DNA of 64,000 nt from Corynebacterium curieae (GTDB lineage: Bacteria > Actinomycetota > Actinomycetes > Mycobacteriales > Mycobacteriaceae), in assembly GCF_027570035.1 (NCBI RefSeq), contig NZ_JAKMUU010000003.1, positions 124,001 through 188,000 of the forward strand, written 5' to 3'. Position 1 is the stretch's first letter. Every line of letters starts with the position of its first letter. The notes under the pieces are model-generated. The model saw only the letters and a list, made by a program, of their open reading frames with translations, ran no database searches and was not told the DNA's origin. Position numbers and translations under genes: made by a program. Positions 41,499 to 50,658 of this stretch are shown here, in pieces.

Positions 41499-42431
41499 TT
41501 AGCTTTCGAAGGTGGGTCGGTAGGTGTCTTTGGAATAGGTGAATACGGATTGGTCAAAGTCGTTGTATTCCTCGTAGCGCACCAGCTCATAAAGGCGGGA
41601 ACGGTGTTGCATGCGCTCAAGCCAGTCGGTTTGCAAGCCGGTTTCATGCATATCCCGCAGGAAATCTTCGGTAGCGCCCATAGCCACGCGGAAGGTGGAG
41701 ACGGGCCAGATGACTGCGTTATAGCCGAGGTCTTCTAGCTGTTGCGCCGAGAGCAACTCGGATTTGCCGAATTCGGTCATATTTGCCAGCAACGGGGTGT
41801 CGACAGCGGCGCGAAATTTTTCAAAGTCTGCTGGCTGGTACAACGCCTCAGTAAAGATGAGGTCCGCACCGGCATCGGCGTAAGCCTTTGCACGGTCGAT
41901 GGCGTCATCGATGCCGTTGACTCCTGCGGCATCGGTGCGGGCACAGATAATGAAGTTTGGGTCGCGCCGCTCGTTGACCGCGGCGCTAATACGGCGGAGC
42001 ATAATATCCGTGTCCACCACTTCTTTGCCGTCGAGGTGGCCACAGCGCTTCGGATTGACCTGGTCTTCAAGGTGGCATCCGGCCAGGCCTGCGTCTTCGA
42101 GTGCGGCTATAGTGCGGGAGGCGGACATGGGTTCGCCGAAGCCAGTGTCGGCGTCGACAAGCACGGGCAGGTCCGTCGCGCGGGCAATCTGGCCCGAACG
42201 CTGCGCCACCTCAGTCAAAGTGGTCAGGCCAATATCGGGAAGGCCCAAATCATTGGCCAACACCGCGCCGGAGACATACACGCCGCCGAAACCACCGATA
42301 TCCTGAATTAGGCGCGCGGTCAGGGGATTGAACGCGCCCGGCAATCGGGTAATGGTGCTGGATTCAAGATCAGTGCGGAATTGCTGGCGCTTTTCCGCGG
42401 GGGTTTTCAAAGAGCCAAATAGTCCAGCCAT
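41499..42431 (-). CDS. prpB: 2-methylisocitrate lyase
   Basis: Cleaves 2-methylisocitrate to pyruvate and succinate. 310 residues of the isocitrate lyase/PEP mutase superfamily. The catalytic loop KRCGH is at about 128-132, VDADTGFGE (metal site) at 92-100, and VNERRDPNFIICARTDA follows. The start ATG overlaps the prpD stop by one base. The N-terminal GAFNPLTARLIQDIGGFGGVYVSG matches PrpB. Confidence 0.94.
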   Translation of the reverse strand: MAGLFGSLKTPAEKRQQFRTDLESSTITRLPGAFNPLTARLIQDIGGFGGVYVSGAVLANDLGLPDIGLTTLTEVAQRSGQIARATDLPVLVDADTGFGEPMSASRTIAALEDAGLAGCHLEDQVNPKRCGHLDGKEVVDTDIMLRRISAAVNERRDPNFIICARTDAAGVNGIDDAIDRAKAYADAGADLIFTEALYQPADFEKFRAAVDTPLLANMTEFGKSELLSAQQLEDLGYNAVIWPVSTFRVAMGATEDFLRDMHETGLQTDWLERMQHRSRLYELVRYEEYNDFDQSVFTYSKDTYRPTFES

Positions 42432-43942
42432 TAGAACAGTCCTTCCGGTTTCTGGGGTGCGGCGGCGAGGTGGGCATCGGTCACCCGCACGTTTAGCTCG
42501 GTAAGGTCAGTGAGATTTTCCAAGTTTTGGACGGCGTTGAGGAAGCGTTCTTGTTCGGCCTCGTCCACGATGCCGTTTGCGAGTTTTCTGAACTTCTCTA
42601 TGTATTGCTCGCGCGCAAAGGGTCGGGCGCCAAGCGGGTGAGCGTCAGCAACGGCGCGCTCATCTTCTACCACCGTGCCATCTTTGAAAGTGATCACAGC
42701 CTTGCCGCCAAAGGCCTTTTCAGAAAGGTCGTTGGAGTGATAACGGCGGGTCCACTCGGGGTCCTCGACGGTGGAAATCTTGTGCCACAGTTCGATGGTC
42801 TCCGGGCGGTTGGCGCGCTCGGGAGCGTAGGAAGCCTCGTGGTCCCACTCGCCGTCCTCGAGGGCGACAGCAAAGATGTACATGATGGAGTGGTCCAGCG
42901 TCTCCCGGGAAGCAGAGGGATCCATCTTTTGCGGATCATTGGCACCGGTACCGATGACATAGTGCGTGTGGTGCGAGGTATGCAGAACGATGGACTCGAT
43001 ATCCGCTGTCCTCAGTCCCCTTTCTGCCAGGGTTTTCTTCAGGGCAAAGGCCATATCAATGGGCGCTTGGGCCTGGTATTCGGCCGAGTGTTCCTTGGTG
43101 TAGGTATCCAAGATGGCCCGTTTGGGCTCTCCGTGCCCTGGCAGCGGGACGGAGTAGGTGCGCTCCGGCGAGTGCAGCATCCACGCAATGAATCCATCCT
43201 CGCCTTCCCAAATGGGCGCCGGTGCACCCTCGCCGCGCATCGCTCGGTCTACGGCCTCAATGGCCATTTTTCCCGCGAAGGCTGGGGCATAGGCCTTCCA
43301 AGAAGAAATCAACCCTTTGCGGGATTGGCGGGTGGCGGTCGTGGTGTGCAGCGCCTGCCCCACCGCCTGGTAGATCGTGTCCCTATCCAAGCCAAGCATG
43401 GTACCGATGCCGGCGGCCACGGAGGGCCCAAGGTGCGCCACATGATCAATCTTGTGCTCGTGCAGGCAGATTCCCTTAACGAGGTTGACCTGGATTTCAT
43501 AGCCGGTAGCGATGCCGCGGATAAGATCGTGGCCGCTTAGGCCCTTGTGCTGCGCGGTAGCAAGAAGCGGCGGAATATTGTCCCCCGGGTGCGAGTATTC
43601 AGCGGCGAGGAAGGTGTCGTGATAGTCCAGCTCACGAACCGCTGTTCCGTTGGCTAGGGTGGCCCATTCGGCCGAGTAGGCACCCTCCACACCAAATACA
43701 GTGGAACCCCCCTCGCCTACCGGGTGTGCCTGGGCCATCATGCGGGCGGAGGTGACAGGACCCCGCGCCACGGAGGCCATAGCCACGGCAGCATTGTCGA
43801 TAATGCGGTTAATAATCATGTCGGTGGTCTCGGCTGGGACCTCTACGGGGTCCGCAGCTACTTCTGCCACCTTGTATGCCAAGTGTTCCTCATAGGGAAA
43901 TTCCTCGGCGGATCTATGGGTGCGTACCTCGTGCTTTTCCAC
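42431..43942 (-). CDS. prpD: 2-methylcitrate dehydratase
   Basis: 503-residue MmgE/PrpD family enzyme. Typical stretches: [28 protein letters not shown] (about 98-125), [18 protein letters not shown]-like region, [28 protein letters not shown], and the C-terminal half with [21 protein letters not shown] precedes ATG 43942. First gene of the prp operon and divergent from the regulator at 44109. Confidence 0.94.
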   Translation of the reverse strand: MEKHEVRTHRSAEEFPYEEHLAYKVAEVAADPVEVPAETTDMIINRIIDNAAVAMASVARGPVTSARMMAQAHPVGEGGSTVFGVEGAYSAEWATLANGTAVRELDYHDTFLAAEYSHPGDNIPPLLATAQHKGLSGHDLIRGIATGYEIQVNLVKGICLHEHKIDHVAHLGPSVAAGIGTMLGLDRDTIYQAVGQALHTTTATRQSRKGLISSWKAYAPAFAGKMAIEAVDRAMRGEGAPAPIWEGEDGFIAWMLHSPERTYSVPLPGHGEPKRAILDTYTKEHSAEYQAQAPIDMAFALKKTLAERGLRTADIESIVLHTSHHTHYVIGTGANDPQKMDPSASRETLDHSIMYIFAVALEDGEWDHEASYAPERANRPETIELWHKISTVEDPEWTRRYHSNDLSEKAFGGKAVITFKDGTVVEDERAVADAHPLGARPFAREQYIEKFRKLANGIVDEAEQERFLNAVQNLENLTDLTELNVRVTDAHLAAAPQKPEGLF

Positions 43943-44108
43943 TAGATGGGTCCTCCTTTACTCTGAGGTGCGTTTCACATCACACTAAATGCTTGAATGT
44001 GCCCTGCGCTATAAGTAGGGTGTGTGTAATCTAGCGGAACGATTCAGTGGAATCTGCAAACCTTGTGGTTTCTACTGTTCACGGCGGCGAAAGGTGACCG
44101 AACTAGCG

Positions 44109-45421
44109 ATGACCAAGCATTATGCGGGGGCACGAATCCATGCACTGCGCAAGCAGCGTGGACTCACACAGGTAGCGATGGCCAAACAGTTGGGACTATC
44201 AACCAGCTACCTCAACCAGCTCGAAAACGATCAACGCCCGCTTACCGTCACCGTGCTCATGCAGCTGACCCAGCGCTTCAACGTGGATCCCGGATATTTC
44301 GCAGACGACCGCGATACGCGCACCATCACCGACCTGCGCCGCATCTTTCCCGACGCCGCCGAAGAGTCCTTGGCCGACCTAGCCTCGCGCTTTCCGGAGC
44401 TGATGCCCCGCTTTGTCGACGTCGCCACCCGCGCCCCGGCGCGGGAGCGCTCCCCCTTTGAGCTCGTCCGTGATTTTTTCTACGACGCCCATAACTACAT
44501 CCACGAGCTCGATGTCCTCGCTGAAGAGCTCGCCGGCCAGCTCGGTGACCGGGTGCTACGCCGCGGCCGTTTAGCGTCCCGAATGCACGAGGAACTCGGC
44601 GTTACCGTCCGCTTTCCCGGCCGGGACCACGCCGCGACTTCGATCCAGATACCCGGGAGCTTGCGCTTCGCGACGGCCTTTCCGAAGCCCAGTTGGTCTT
44701 TGAAATGGCGCTCCAATACTGCCTGCTCGCCTACCGCGATGTCTGCGATAACCTCGTCTCCGAGCTTCCTGCCGGCGAGGCGCAAGAACTAGCTACCTTA
44801 GGGCTCGCACAGTACTTCGCGGCCGCGGTCACCATGCCCTACCAACCGTTCCTGTCGATGGCTGAGGAGACCCGCTACGATATCGACCTTTTGTGCAACT
44901 ACTTTGGCACCGGTTTCGAAACCACCGCACAACGCCTAGCTACCCTCCAGCGCCCGGGCCTTACCGGCGTGCCCTTTTCCTTCATCCGCACCGACCGCGC
45001 TGGGAATATCTCCAAGCGCCAATCCTCCACCGCCTTCCACTTCGCCCGCTCGGGCGGGTCATGCCCCTTATGGGTAGTCCACCGCGCCTTTGAGACGCCC
45101 AATCGCATCACCCGCCAGGTAGCCGCCATGCCGGACGGCCACGCCTACCTGTGGATTGGGCGCTTTGTGCAAGGAACCGCAAAATCTTGGGGAACCCCTC
45201 GTAAAGAATTCGCCGTGGGCTTAGGCTGCGATATCTCTGAGGCTGACCGCATTGTCTACGCCGATGCGCTTAATCTAGACACATCCGCCGCCACCCCTAT
45301 CGGCCCTGGTTGTACCGTTTGCCCGCGCGAGAATTGTCCCCAGCGTGCCCTTCCTCAAGCAGATCGCCCCATCCAGGTTTCACTCAATCGCACCGCCGAG
45401 CATTCCTACTCCACCTTTTAG
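44109..45421 (+). pseudogene. prpR: RamB/PrpR-type regulator of the prp operon, frameshifted
   Basis: The first frame from ATG 44109 (MTKHYAGARIHALRKQRGLTQ) encodes the XRE helix-turn-helix and helical linker up to about LGVTVRF near 44613. Family-like sequence resumes one frame back from about 44630 (RRDFDPDTRELALRDGLSEAQLVFEMALQ) and runs to 45421 with the DUF2083 core and the C-terminal Cys cluster PGCTVCPRENCPQRA expected to bind an Fe-S cluster in PrpR. The break fits loss of one base in the GC-rich stretch 44613-44630. Without the shift the first frame ends at 44792. Divergent from prpD, so it should activate prpDBC. Could be a sequencing error. Confidence 0.8.
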
Positions 45422-45428
45422 CGACAAC

Positions 45429-45470
45429 GAAAAAGCGCCCGATCTCGACTGATTATCGAGTGCGGGCGCG
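45429..45470 (-). terminator. Terminator of the lpd-like gene
   Basis: GCGCCC..TCTCGA pairs with TCGA..GGGCGC (45435-45469); on the minus strand TTTTT follows directly. It can also stop transcripts from the prpR side. Confidence 0.88.
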
Positions 45471-45489
45471 GAGAGAGGAATAGTTTTGT

Positions 45490-46917
45490 TTACTCCAAAT
45501 CGTCGTGGGCAACGAGGCGTCGCGCAGCCTCGGTGATGGTGCCAGACAAGGACGGGTACACGGCGAAGGAATCAGCCAGCTGATTCACGGTGAGCTGGTT
45601 AGTTACGGCCATGGCGATAGGCAGGATGAGCTCGGAGGCGGTCGGTGCGACGATGACACCGCCGATAACGCGGCCGGAGGTAGCGCGGCAGAAGAGCTTG
45701 ACAAAGCCGTGCTGTAGCGAGCGCATCTTGGCGCGCGGGTTGGTCTTTAGCGGCATGGTGATGGTGCGGGCGGCGACCTCACCGGCCTCGATTTCGGCCT
45801 GGGTAAAGCCTACGGCGGCAATCTCTGGGCGGGTGAATACGGCGTTGGCTACGGTCTTTAAGCGCAGAGGGGAAACGCCCTCACCCAGTGCGTGGTACAT
45901 GGCCACGCGGCCCTGCATCGCAGCGACGGAAGCCAGTGGGAAGAGATCAGAGCAGTCGCCAGCGGCGTAGATGCCGGCGATATTGGTGCGGGAGACGCGG
46001 TCAACCTGAATGTGGCCAGACTTGGCGGTTTCTACGCCCACGTTCTCCAGCTTGAGATCTTGGGTATTCGGGATGGAGCCGATGGACATGATGACGTGAG
46101 AGCCGGTGATTTCGCGGCCATCCTGCGTAGTAACCAGGACGTTGCCGTCCTCGGTGCGGTTGACGGTTTCCACACGGCAGTTCTTCTCCAGCTCAACGCC
46201 GCGCTCACCCAGGACGGTCTCGAGGACATCGGCAGCGTCGGCGTCGTCATGCGGCAAAATGCGGTCGCGGGAGGCAACCATGGTGACCTTGACTCCCAGC
46301 TCAGCAAAAGCGGAGACGAACTCGGCGCCGGTCACGCCGGAGCCAACGACGATAAGGTGCTCGGGAAGCTCGGTGAGGTTATATACCTGCTGCCAGGTGA
46401 GGATGCGCTCGCCGTCAGGCTGCGCGCCCGGCAGCACGCGCGGCGTGGCACCGGTGGCTACCAAGACAAGGTCTGCGTTAAGGGTTTCTTCGTGGCCATC
46501 CTCGTTGAATACTGCGGTGACCTTGTGGCCGCCAAAGGCATCGGCTTCCTGATCTTCCGGGAAGTAGCCGCGGCCGTTGATAACGCGGGCGCCTAGGGAT
46601 TCCACGGTGGCGCAGATATCGGAGGATTGCTTGCTTGCTAGGTCCTGGACACGCTTATTCAGTGCAGTCAGGGAAAGGTGGGCCTGGCCGATGCCCTCAT
46701 TGAGCTTCATGTCCTCAGCACGGCGCAGGTCGGTTTTAATATTGGCGCCGGCGATGAAGGACTTAGAAGGAACGCAGTCCAAGATAACGCTGTTACCGCC
46801 CATGCCTTGGTCTTCAATAATGGTGATTTCCGCACCATATTTGGCACCTGCCAACGCGGCTTCATAACCGGCCGGGCCACCACCGATGATGACGATTCGC
46901 TTGGTCTGGTTCAACAC
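45490..46917 (-). CDS. NAD(P)H quinone reductase-like flavoprotein (LpdA-type, redox Cys pair incomplete)
   Basis: 475-residue pyridine nucleotide-disulfide reductase family protein. FAD site IVIIGGGPAGYEAALAGAKYGAE (about 8-30), NAD(P) site VVGSGVTGAEFVSAFAELG, and TNIAGIYAAGDCSD. The disulfide motif is altered: GGNSVILDCVPSK (about 40-52) has Ser43 where dihydrolipoamide dehydrogenase has the first Cys. M. tuberculosis LpdA (Rv3303c) has the same kind of change and works as a quinone reductase (established knowledge), so dihydrolipoamide activity is unlikely. Start GTG 46917 with AAAGGAG. Confidence 0.87.
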   Translation of the reverse strand: MLNQTKRIVIIGGGPAGYEAALAGAKYGAEITIIEDQGMGGNSVILDCVPSKSFIAGANIKTDLRRAEDMKLNEGIGQAHLSLTALNKRVQDLASKQSSDICATVESLGARVINGRGYFPEDQEADAFGGHKVTAVFNEDGHEETLNADLVLVATGATPRVLPGAQPDGERILTWQQVYNLTELPEHLIVVGSGVTGAEFVSAFAELGVKVTMVASRDRILPHDDADAADVLETVLGERGVELEKNCRVETVNRTEDGNVLVTTQDGREITGSHVIMSIGSIPNTQDLKLENVGVETAKSGHIQVDRVSRTNIAGIYAAGDCSDLFPLASVAAMQGRVAMYHALGEGVSPLRLKTVANAVFTRPEIAAVGFTQAEIEAGEVAARTITMPLKTNPRAKMRSLQHGFVKLFCRATSGRVIGGVIVAPTASELILPIAMAVTNQLTVNQLADSFAVYPSLSGTITEAARRLVAHDDLE

Positions 46918-46987
46918 GCACTTGCTCCTTTATCGGCTCCACTTTAAAAGTCGCCTACGAGTCTAACGTGTAGGACCTAAAAGCGCG

Positions 46988-48178
46988 TTAGTCTGTCTCC
47001 GCGTTCTCCCCTATGAACTGCTCAACCACGGCGCCGAATAGTTTGATGCCCACGCCGATGGCACGCTCGTCCACGATGAGATCGCCCATGTGCAGGTCGT
47101 GCTGCTCGCCCTCGCCGGACCAACAGCCTAGCCGCGCCATGGAACCGGGGACCTTTTCTAGGTACCAAGAAAAATCCTCGCCGCCGGAGGATTGCGGGGC
47201 TTGCACGACGGCCTGCGGGTCGATGGATTGGGCGGCAGAGGCAAGTAGGGCGGTTGCGACGTCGTCGTTAAGCACCGGCGGTACGCCGCGGTTATAGGTC
47301 AGCTCGTGTTCTACGCCGACCGGCGCGAGGATCTGCTCCACAAGCTCGGTAAAGAGGTTTTGCATATCGCGCCAGATGCTAATATCGGCCGTGCGCATGG
47401 TGCCGGTCAAGCTGCCGGTTTCCGGAATGGCATTGGGCGCGTAACCCGAATTCACCTGGCCAAAGACCAAAACGGTGCCGGTGCGCGGATCAACCCGGCG
47501 CGACAGCAGCGCGGGTAGCTCGGTGATGACCTTGCCCAAGGCGTAGATGACGTCGGCGGAAAGGTGCGGACGGGAGGTATGCCCGCCTGGGCCTTTGATA
47601 TTGAGCTCCACTACATCGGTAGCGGAGGTAATCGCCCCGGCGCGAATGCCGATGCGGCCCACGCGCAATTTGGGCTCGGCGTGGATGGCAAAAATGGAAT
47701 GCACGCCCTCCAGCGCGCCCCATTCAATAACATCGGTTGCGCCGCCTACCCATACCTCTTCGGCCGGCTGGAAAATGACGCGAATGCCCAGCGGAAGATC
47801 GTGGACACGCTGGAAATCCGCCAATGCGCAAGCCAGACCGAGCGCCACGGTGGTGTGGACGTCGTGGCCGCAAGCATGCATCTTGCCGGGAACCTCGGAG
47901 GTATATTCCAAGCCAGTGACCTCAGTGACCGGCAAGGCGTCGATATCGGCGCGGAAGGCCAGCCGGCCTAGCTCCGTATCGGGCCCGATATCTACCATGA
48001 GGCCGGTCTGTGGGAAGCGCTGTGGCTCCAAGCCATAGTCTTTCAGGATGGAGCCGAGGAAGTTGGTGGTTTCTACCTCTTGGTTCGCGGTTTCCGGGTG
48101 GCGGTGAATATGGCGCCGCCACGCAATGACCTCCGCACGGTGGGCATTGAACCACTCGTTGATGAATTCCGAGATCAT
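46988..48178 (-). CDS. M20-family amidohydrolase/peptidase
   Basis: 396-residue metallohydrolase of the M20D (IAA-amino acid hydrolase/hippuricase) group. Motifs: RRHIHRHPETANQE (about 21-34), FRADIDALPV (about 77-86), MHACGHDVHTT with metal ligands (about 98-108), FQPAEEVWVGGA (about 136-147), PGGHTSRPH dimerisation loop and SSGGEDFSWYL near the C-terminus. ATG 48178 is preferred over an ATG two codons upstream, since AAGG then has 7 bases spacing. Substrate unknown. Confidence 0.9.
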   Translation of the reverse strand: MISEFINEWFNAHRAEVIAWRRHIHRHPETANQEVETTNFLGSILKDYGLEPQRFPQTGLMVDIGPDTELGRLAFRADIDALPVTEVTGLEYTSEVPGKMHACGHDVHTTVALGLACALADFQRVHDLPLGIRVIFQPAEEVWVGGATDVIEWGALEGVHSIFAIHAEPKLRVGRIGIRAGAITSATDVVELNIKGPGGHTSRPHLSADVIYALGKVITELPALLSRRVDPRTGTVLVFGQVNSGYAPNAIPETGSLTGTMRTADISIWRDMQNLFTELVEQILAPVGVEHELTYNRGVPPVLNDDVATALLASAAQSIDPQAVVQAPQSSGGEDFSWYLEKVPGSMARLGCWSGEGEQHDLHMGDLIVDERAIGVGIKLFGAVVEQFIGENAETD

Positions 48179-48271
48179 CCGCATGCCTTCCCTGTTGTTG
48201 AAATACGTCTGGGTGAAAAGTCTACAACTAGACCATGCGGTTCAGTAACTCAGGTGGTGATGCGGGGTGTA

Positions 48272-48646
48272 CTAGTTCAGAGCGCCGTTCCACGTGGCGG
48301 CAAACCTACGCCGGTCCACGTATCCCCGCGGGAAGGGCGCGACGTCCTCGGCGACGACCACCGCGGAATCGGCCAAGTGCCCTTCCACCACGTCCCCTCC
48401 GGCTGGCAGCAGCACCGCCGGCGGGATCTCTAGGGCTAGGGCCAGCTTATATACCGTTGATAGCTGCGGATCGGCCATGGCGTGGACGCCATTCTCATTT
48501 CGCTCTAGATTGGATATTTGACTGCGGGACACCCCGGAAATCTCCGCCAATGCCTGCTGCGAAATCCCCCTGCGTTCGCGCACGCGCCGCAATTGTTGCG
48601 AAAATCCGTGGCCGTAGCTCGACCACATTAGATGAATGAAACTCAT
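48272..48646 (-). CDS. XRE-family transcriptional regulator
   Basis: 124 residues. A helix-turn-helix at about 14-68: FSQQLRRVRERRGISQQALAEISGVSRSQISNLERNEN. The tail is Val/Asp/Pro-rich and has no recognised domain. GGGGGAG stands 7 bases before ATG 48646. It lies between upp and the M20 gene on the same strand; targets unknown. Similar short regulators near upp occur in other corynebacteria, from memory. Confidence 0.83.
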   Translation of the reverse strand: MSFIHLMWSSYGHGFSQQLRRVRERRGISQQALAEISGVSRSQISNLERNENGVHAMADPQLSTVYKLALALEIPPAVLLPAGGDVVEGHLADSAVVVAEDVAPFPRGYVDRRRFAATWNGALN

Positions 48647-48693
48647 ATTCTCCCCCTGGAAAGTGCGGTCGCCTTTCCAAGGGGAAGACTACC

Positions 48694-49329
48694 TTAAAGG
48701 TCGATATTGCGCGGCCCGTAGAGGCGGTCGCCAGCATCACCTAAGCCTGGCACGATATAAGCATCCTCGTTCAGGGAGGGATCAATAGCGGCGGTGACCA
48801 AGCGCACCGGCAAGTCGGATTCGGCCAGCGCATCCACGCCCGGCTGGGCGGAGACCATGCAAATGGCGGTGATATCGGTAGCGCCGCGGCCGGCGAGCAG
48901 GCGCAAAGCATGCAACAAAGAACCACCGGTGGCCAGCATCGGATCCACTACAAAGACGGTGCGGCCGGTGAGGTCTTCCGGAAGAGCTTCCAGGTACGGC
49001 ACCGGCTCGTGCGTCTCTTCATTGCGGGCCATACCAATAAAGCCGACCTGCGCATCCGGAATCATGGACAGGGCAGGATCCACCATGCCCAAACCGGCGC
49101 GAATGATCGGCACGATGATGGGCGGGTCCTGCAGGCGGGTGCCCTGCGCGGTAGAAACCGGGGTGGCGCAGTCGAAGTTCTCCACGGCAAGGTTGCGGGA
49201 TGCTTCATACACAAGCATGGTGCCCAAGTCTTTCAGGGCGGCGCGAAAGGCGGAGTTATCGCTGCGCGCATCGCGCATTAGCGTTAGGCGGGAGGCGGCA
49301 AGCGGGTGGTCTACTACGTCGATGTCCAT
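48694..49329 (-). CDS. upp: Uracil phosphoribosyltransferase
   Basis: Salvages uracil to UMP with PRPP. 211 residues from ATG 49329: [20 protein letters not shown] is the standard Upp N-terminus, so in-frame codons further upstream are not used. PRPP-binding loop [14 protein letters not shown] (about 129-142) and the uracil site AQPGVDAL... [19 protein letters not shown] at the C-terminus are present. TAAAGT lies 7 bases before the ATG (leaderless). Divergent from the small gene at 49387. Confidence 0.95.
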   Translation of the reverse strand: MDIDVVDHPLAASRLTLMRDARSDNSAFRAALKDLGTMLVYEASRNLAVENFDCATPVSTAQGTRLQDPPIIVPIIRAGLGMVDPALSMIPDAQVGFIGMARNEETHEPVPYLEALPEDLTGRTVFVVDPMLATGGSLLHALRLLAGRGATDITAICMVSAQPGVDALAESDLPVRLVTAAIDPSLNEDAYIVPGLGDAGDRLYGPRNIDL

Positions 49330-49386
49330 GCCCACCACTTTAAACTTTTTGGGAACCAAATGGGCTATTAGGCAGTCCAATAGGGC

Positions 49387-49665
49387 ATGAGACCTTTCAC
49401 CATCGATACCGACTATGCCCGTCACCTCGCCCGCGACCTGCACGCGCAGTCCCAAGGCGAGAATCCGCCCCACCCCGTTTTGCCCGATGACTCCGCTTTT
49501 ACTGTTTTTAATGAGGCCGTGCATGCCGCGCTCGATAATGTGGGCGCGCGCATGAACGTCCTGCGCAGCGATATGGGGCAGGTAGCCCATTCCGGTTTTC
49601 AGATGTCGCGCGAGGCAGAAGACACCGACGCCTCACTGGGCGAGCACCTTGGGGCGGCGATGTAG
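49387..49665 (+). CDS. Small helical protein, T7SS-target-like (EspC/WXG100-sized)
   Basis: 92 residues, without signal peptide or membrane helix. The pattern of two helices with [36 protein letters not shown] and a C-terminal [15 protein letters not shown] recalls EspC-like or WXG100-like type VII secretion targets, but no WxG is visible, so the match is tentative. Its stop codon is directly followed by the ATG of the NlpC/P60 gene, so the two are cotranslated. Confidence 0.6.
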   Translation: MRPFTIDTDYARHLARDLHAQSQGENPPHPVLPDDSAFTVFNEAVHAALDNVGARMNVLRSDMGQVAHSGFQMSREAEDTDASLGEHLGAAM

Positions 49666-50607
49666 ATGCTCGATACCGCGCTCAAGCAAATAGCAACCCT
49701 GCAACCGACCCAGCTTCCCGAGGTAGAGCTGCCTCGCGTACCGGACCTTTCCGCCGCCGAGCCCTTGGCGGCCATCGCCCACGGCAATCCCGCACATTTA
49801 CTCGAGTCAGCACAGAACATCGACCTCGATAATGAGACCATCTCTGCCGCACTCGGCCAGGCTCGCACCTTGGTCGCGGGCACCATCCGGGATCTGGTGG
49901 GCATCGCCACGCAGCTGGTGCGCCAAGCTCTGCCCACCGCGCTGGGTTTCCTGTCGCTGGATCCGTCCTCGCGTGCTGCCGCTATGGCCAAGCTGCGTTC
50001 GCTTATCTCCCAGCACCTAGGCATGGCCACGGCCCGCGTGCAGCGCCTGATGGGTGATCTCAGCGCGGCCGCCCAGTCCTTGCATCCGGTAGCGCAGCGG
50101 CCGGTGCACTCCGCGCTTGCCGACGCCCCCGCCCACCCCACCGGCGCCCAGCCTTCCACCGGCCTTCCAGGACAATCCGCAGCGGGCGCTGGCACTGACG
50201 CCGCTGTACAAGAGGCGCCCTCCCCTTCGCCTGAACCCGAGGAGGCCCCTGCCGAGGGAGGTTCGGCCGCTGGCCAGGCAGCCGTCGCCGCCGCGAAGAG
50301 TCAGATGGGCCAGCCCTATGTATGGGGTGGCACCGGAAACGGCGGCTTTGACTGTTCCGGGCTTACCCAATGGGCCTATTCGCAGGCTGGGGTGGACTTA
50401 CCGCGCACGGCGGATCAACAGGCCATTGGTCAGCAGGTGAGTGCGGATCAATTACAGCCTGGTGACCTGGTGGTATGGGACGGGCACGTAGCGATGTATT
50501 CCGGCAACGGGGAAATCGTGGAAGCCGGCGATCCGGTGCAAACTAACCCGCTGCGCACCTCGAACATGGGTATGCAGTTTAAGGGCTTTTGGCGCCCCAC
50601 GGCCTAA
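49666..50607 (+). CDS. NlpC/P60 peptidoglycan hydrolase without signal peptide
   Basis: 313 residues. A helical N-terminal part (about 1-140) is followed by a Pro/Ala-rich linker (PSPSPEPEEAPAEGG) and a C-terminal NlpC/P60 domain: AAKSQMGQPYVWGGTGNGGFDCSGLTQWAY with the catalytic Cys near 230, then PRTADQQ, LQPGDLVVW and GHVAMY with the His near 274. D,L-endopeptidase activity on the cell wall is expected. No N-terminal signal sequence is visible although the substrate is extracellular; export with the upstream small helical protein by a type VII system is one explanation. Confidence 0.87.
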   Translation: MLDTALKQIATLQPTQLPEVELPRVPDLSAAEPLAAIAHGNPAHLLESAQNIDLDNETISAALGQARTLVAGTIRDLVGIATQLVRQALPTALGFLSLDPSSRAAAMAKLRSLISQHLGMATARVQRLMGDLSAAAQSLHPVAQRPVHSALADAPAHPTGAQPSTGLPGQSAAGAGTDAAVQEAPSPSPEPEEAPAEGGSAAGQAAVAAAKSQMGQPYVWGGTGNGGFDCSGLTQWAYSQAGVDLPRTADQQAIGQQVSADQLQPGDLVVWDGHVAMYSGNGEIVEAGDPVQTNPLRTSNMGMQFKGFWRPTA

Positions 50608-50658
50608 GGCCGGTGCGCTCTCGCGCGCTGCTTGGGGCGTTGGGTAGACTTAAACGCC

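Noticed and set aside
44610-44640. Programmed -1 frameshift in the prp regulator
   Set aside because: No X-XXY-YYZ heptamer in the correct register and no obvious downstream stimulator; a one-base loss or sequencing error is simpler.
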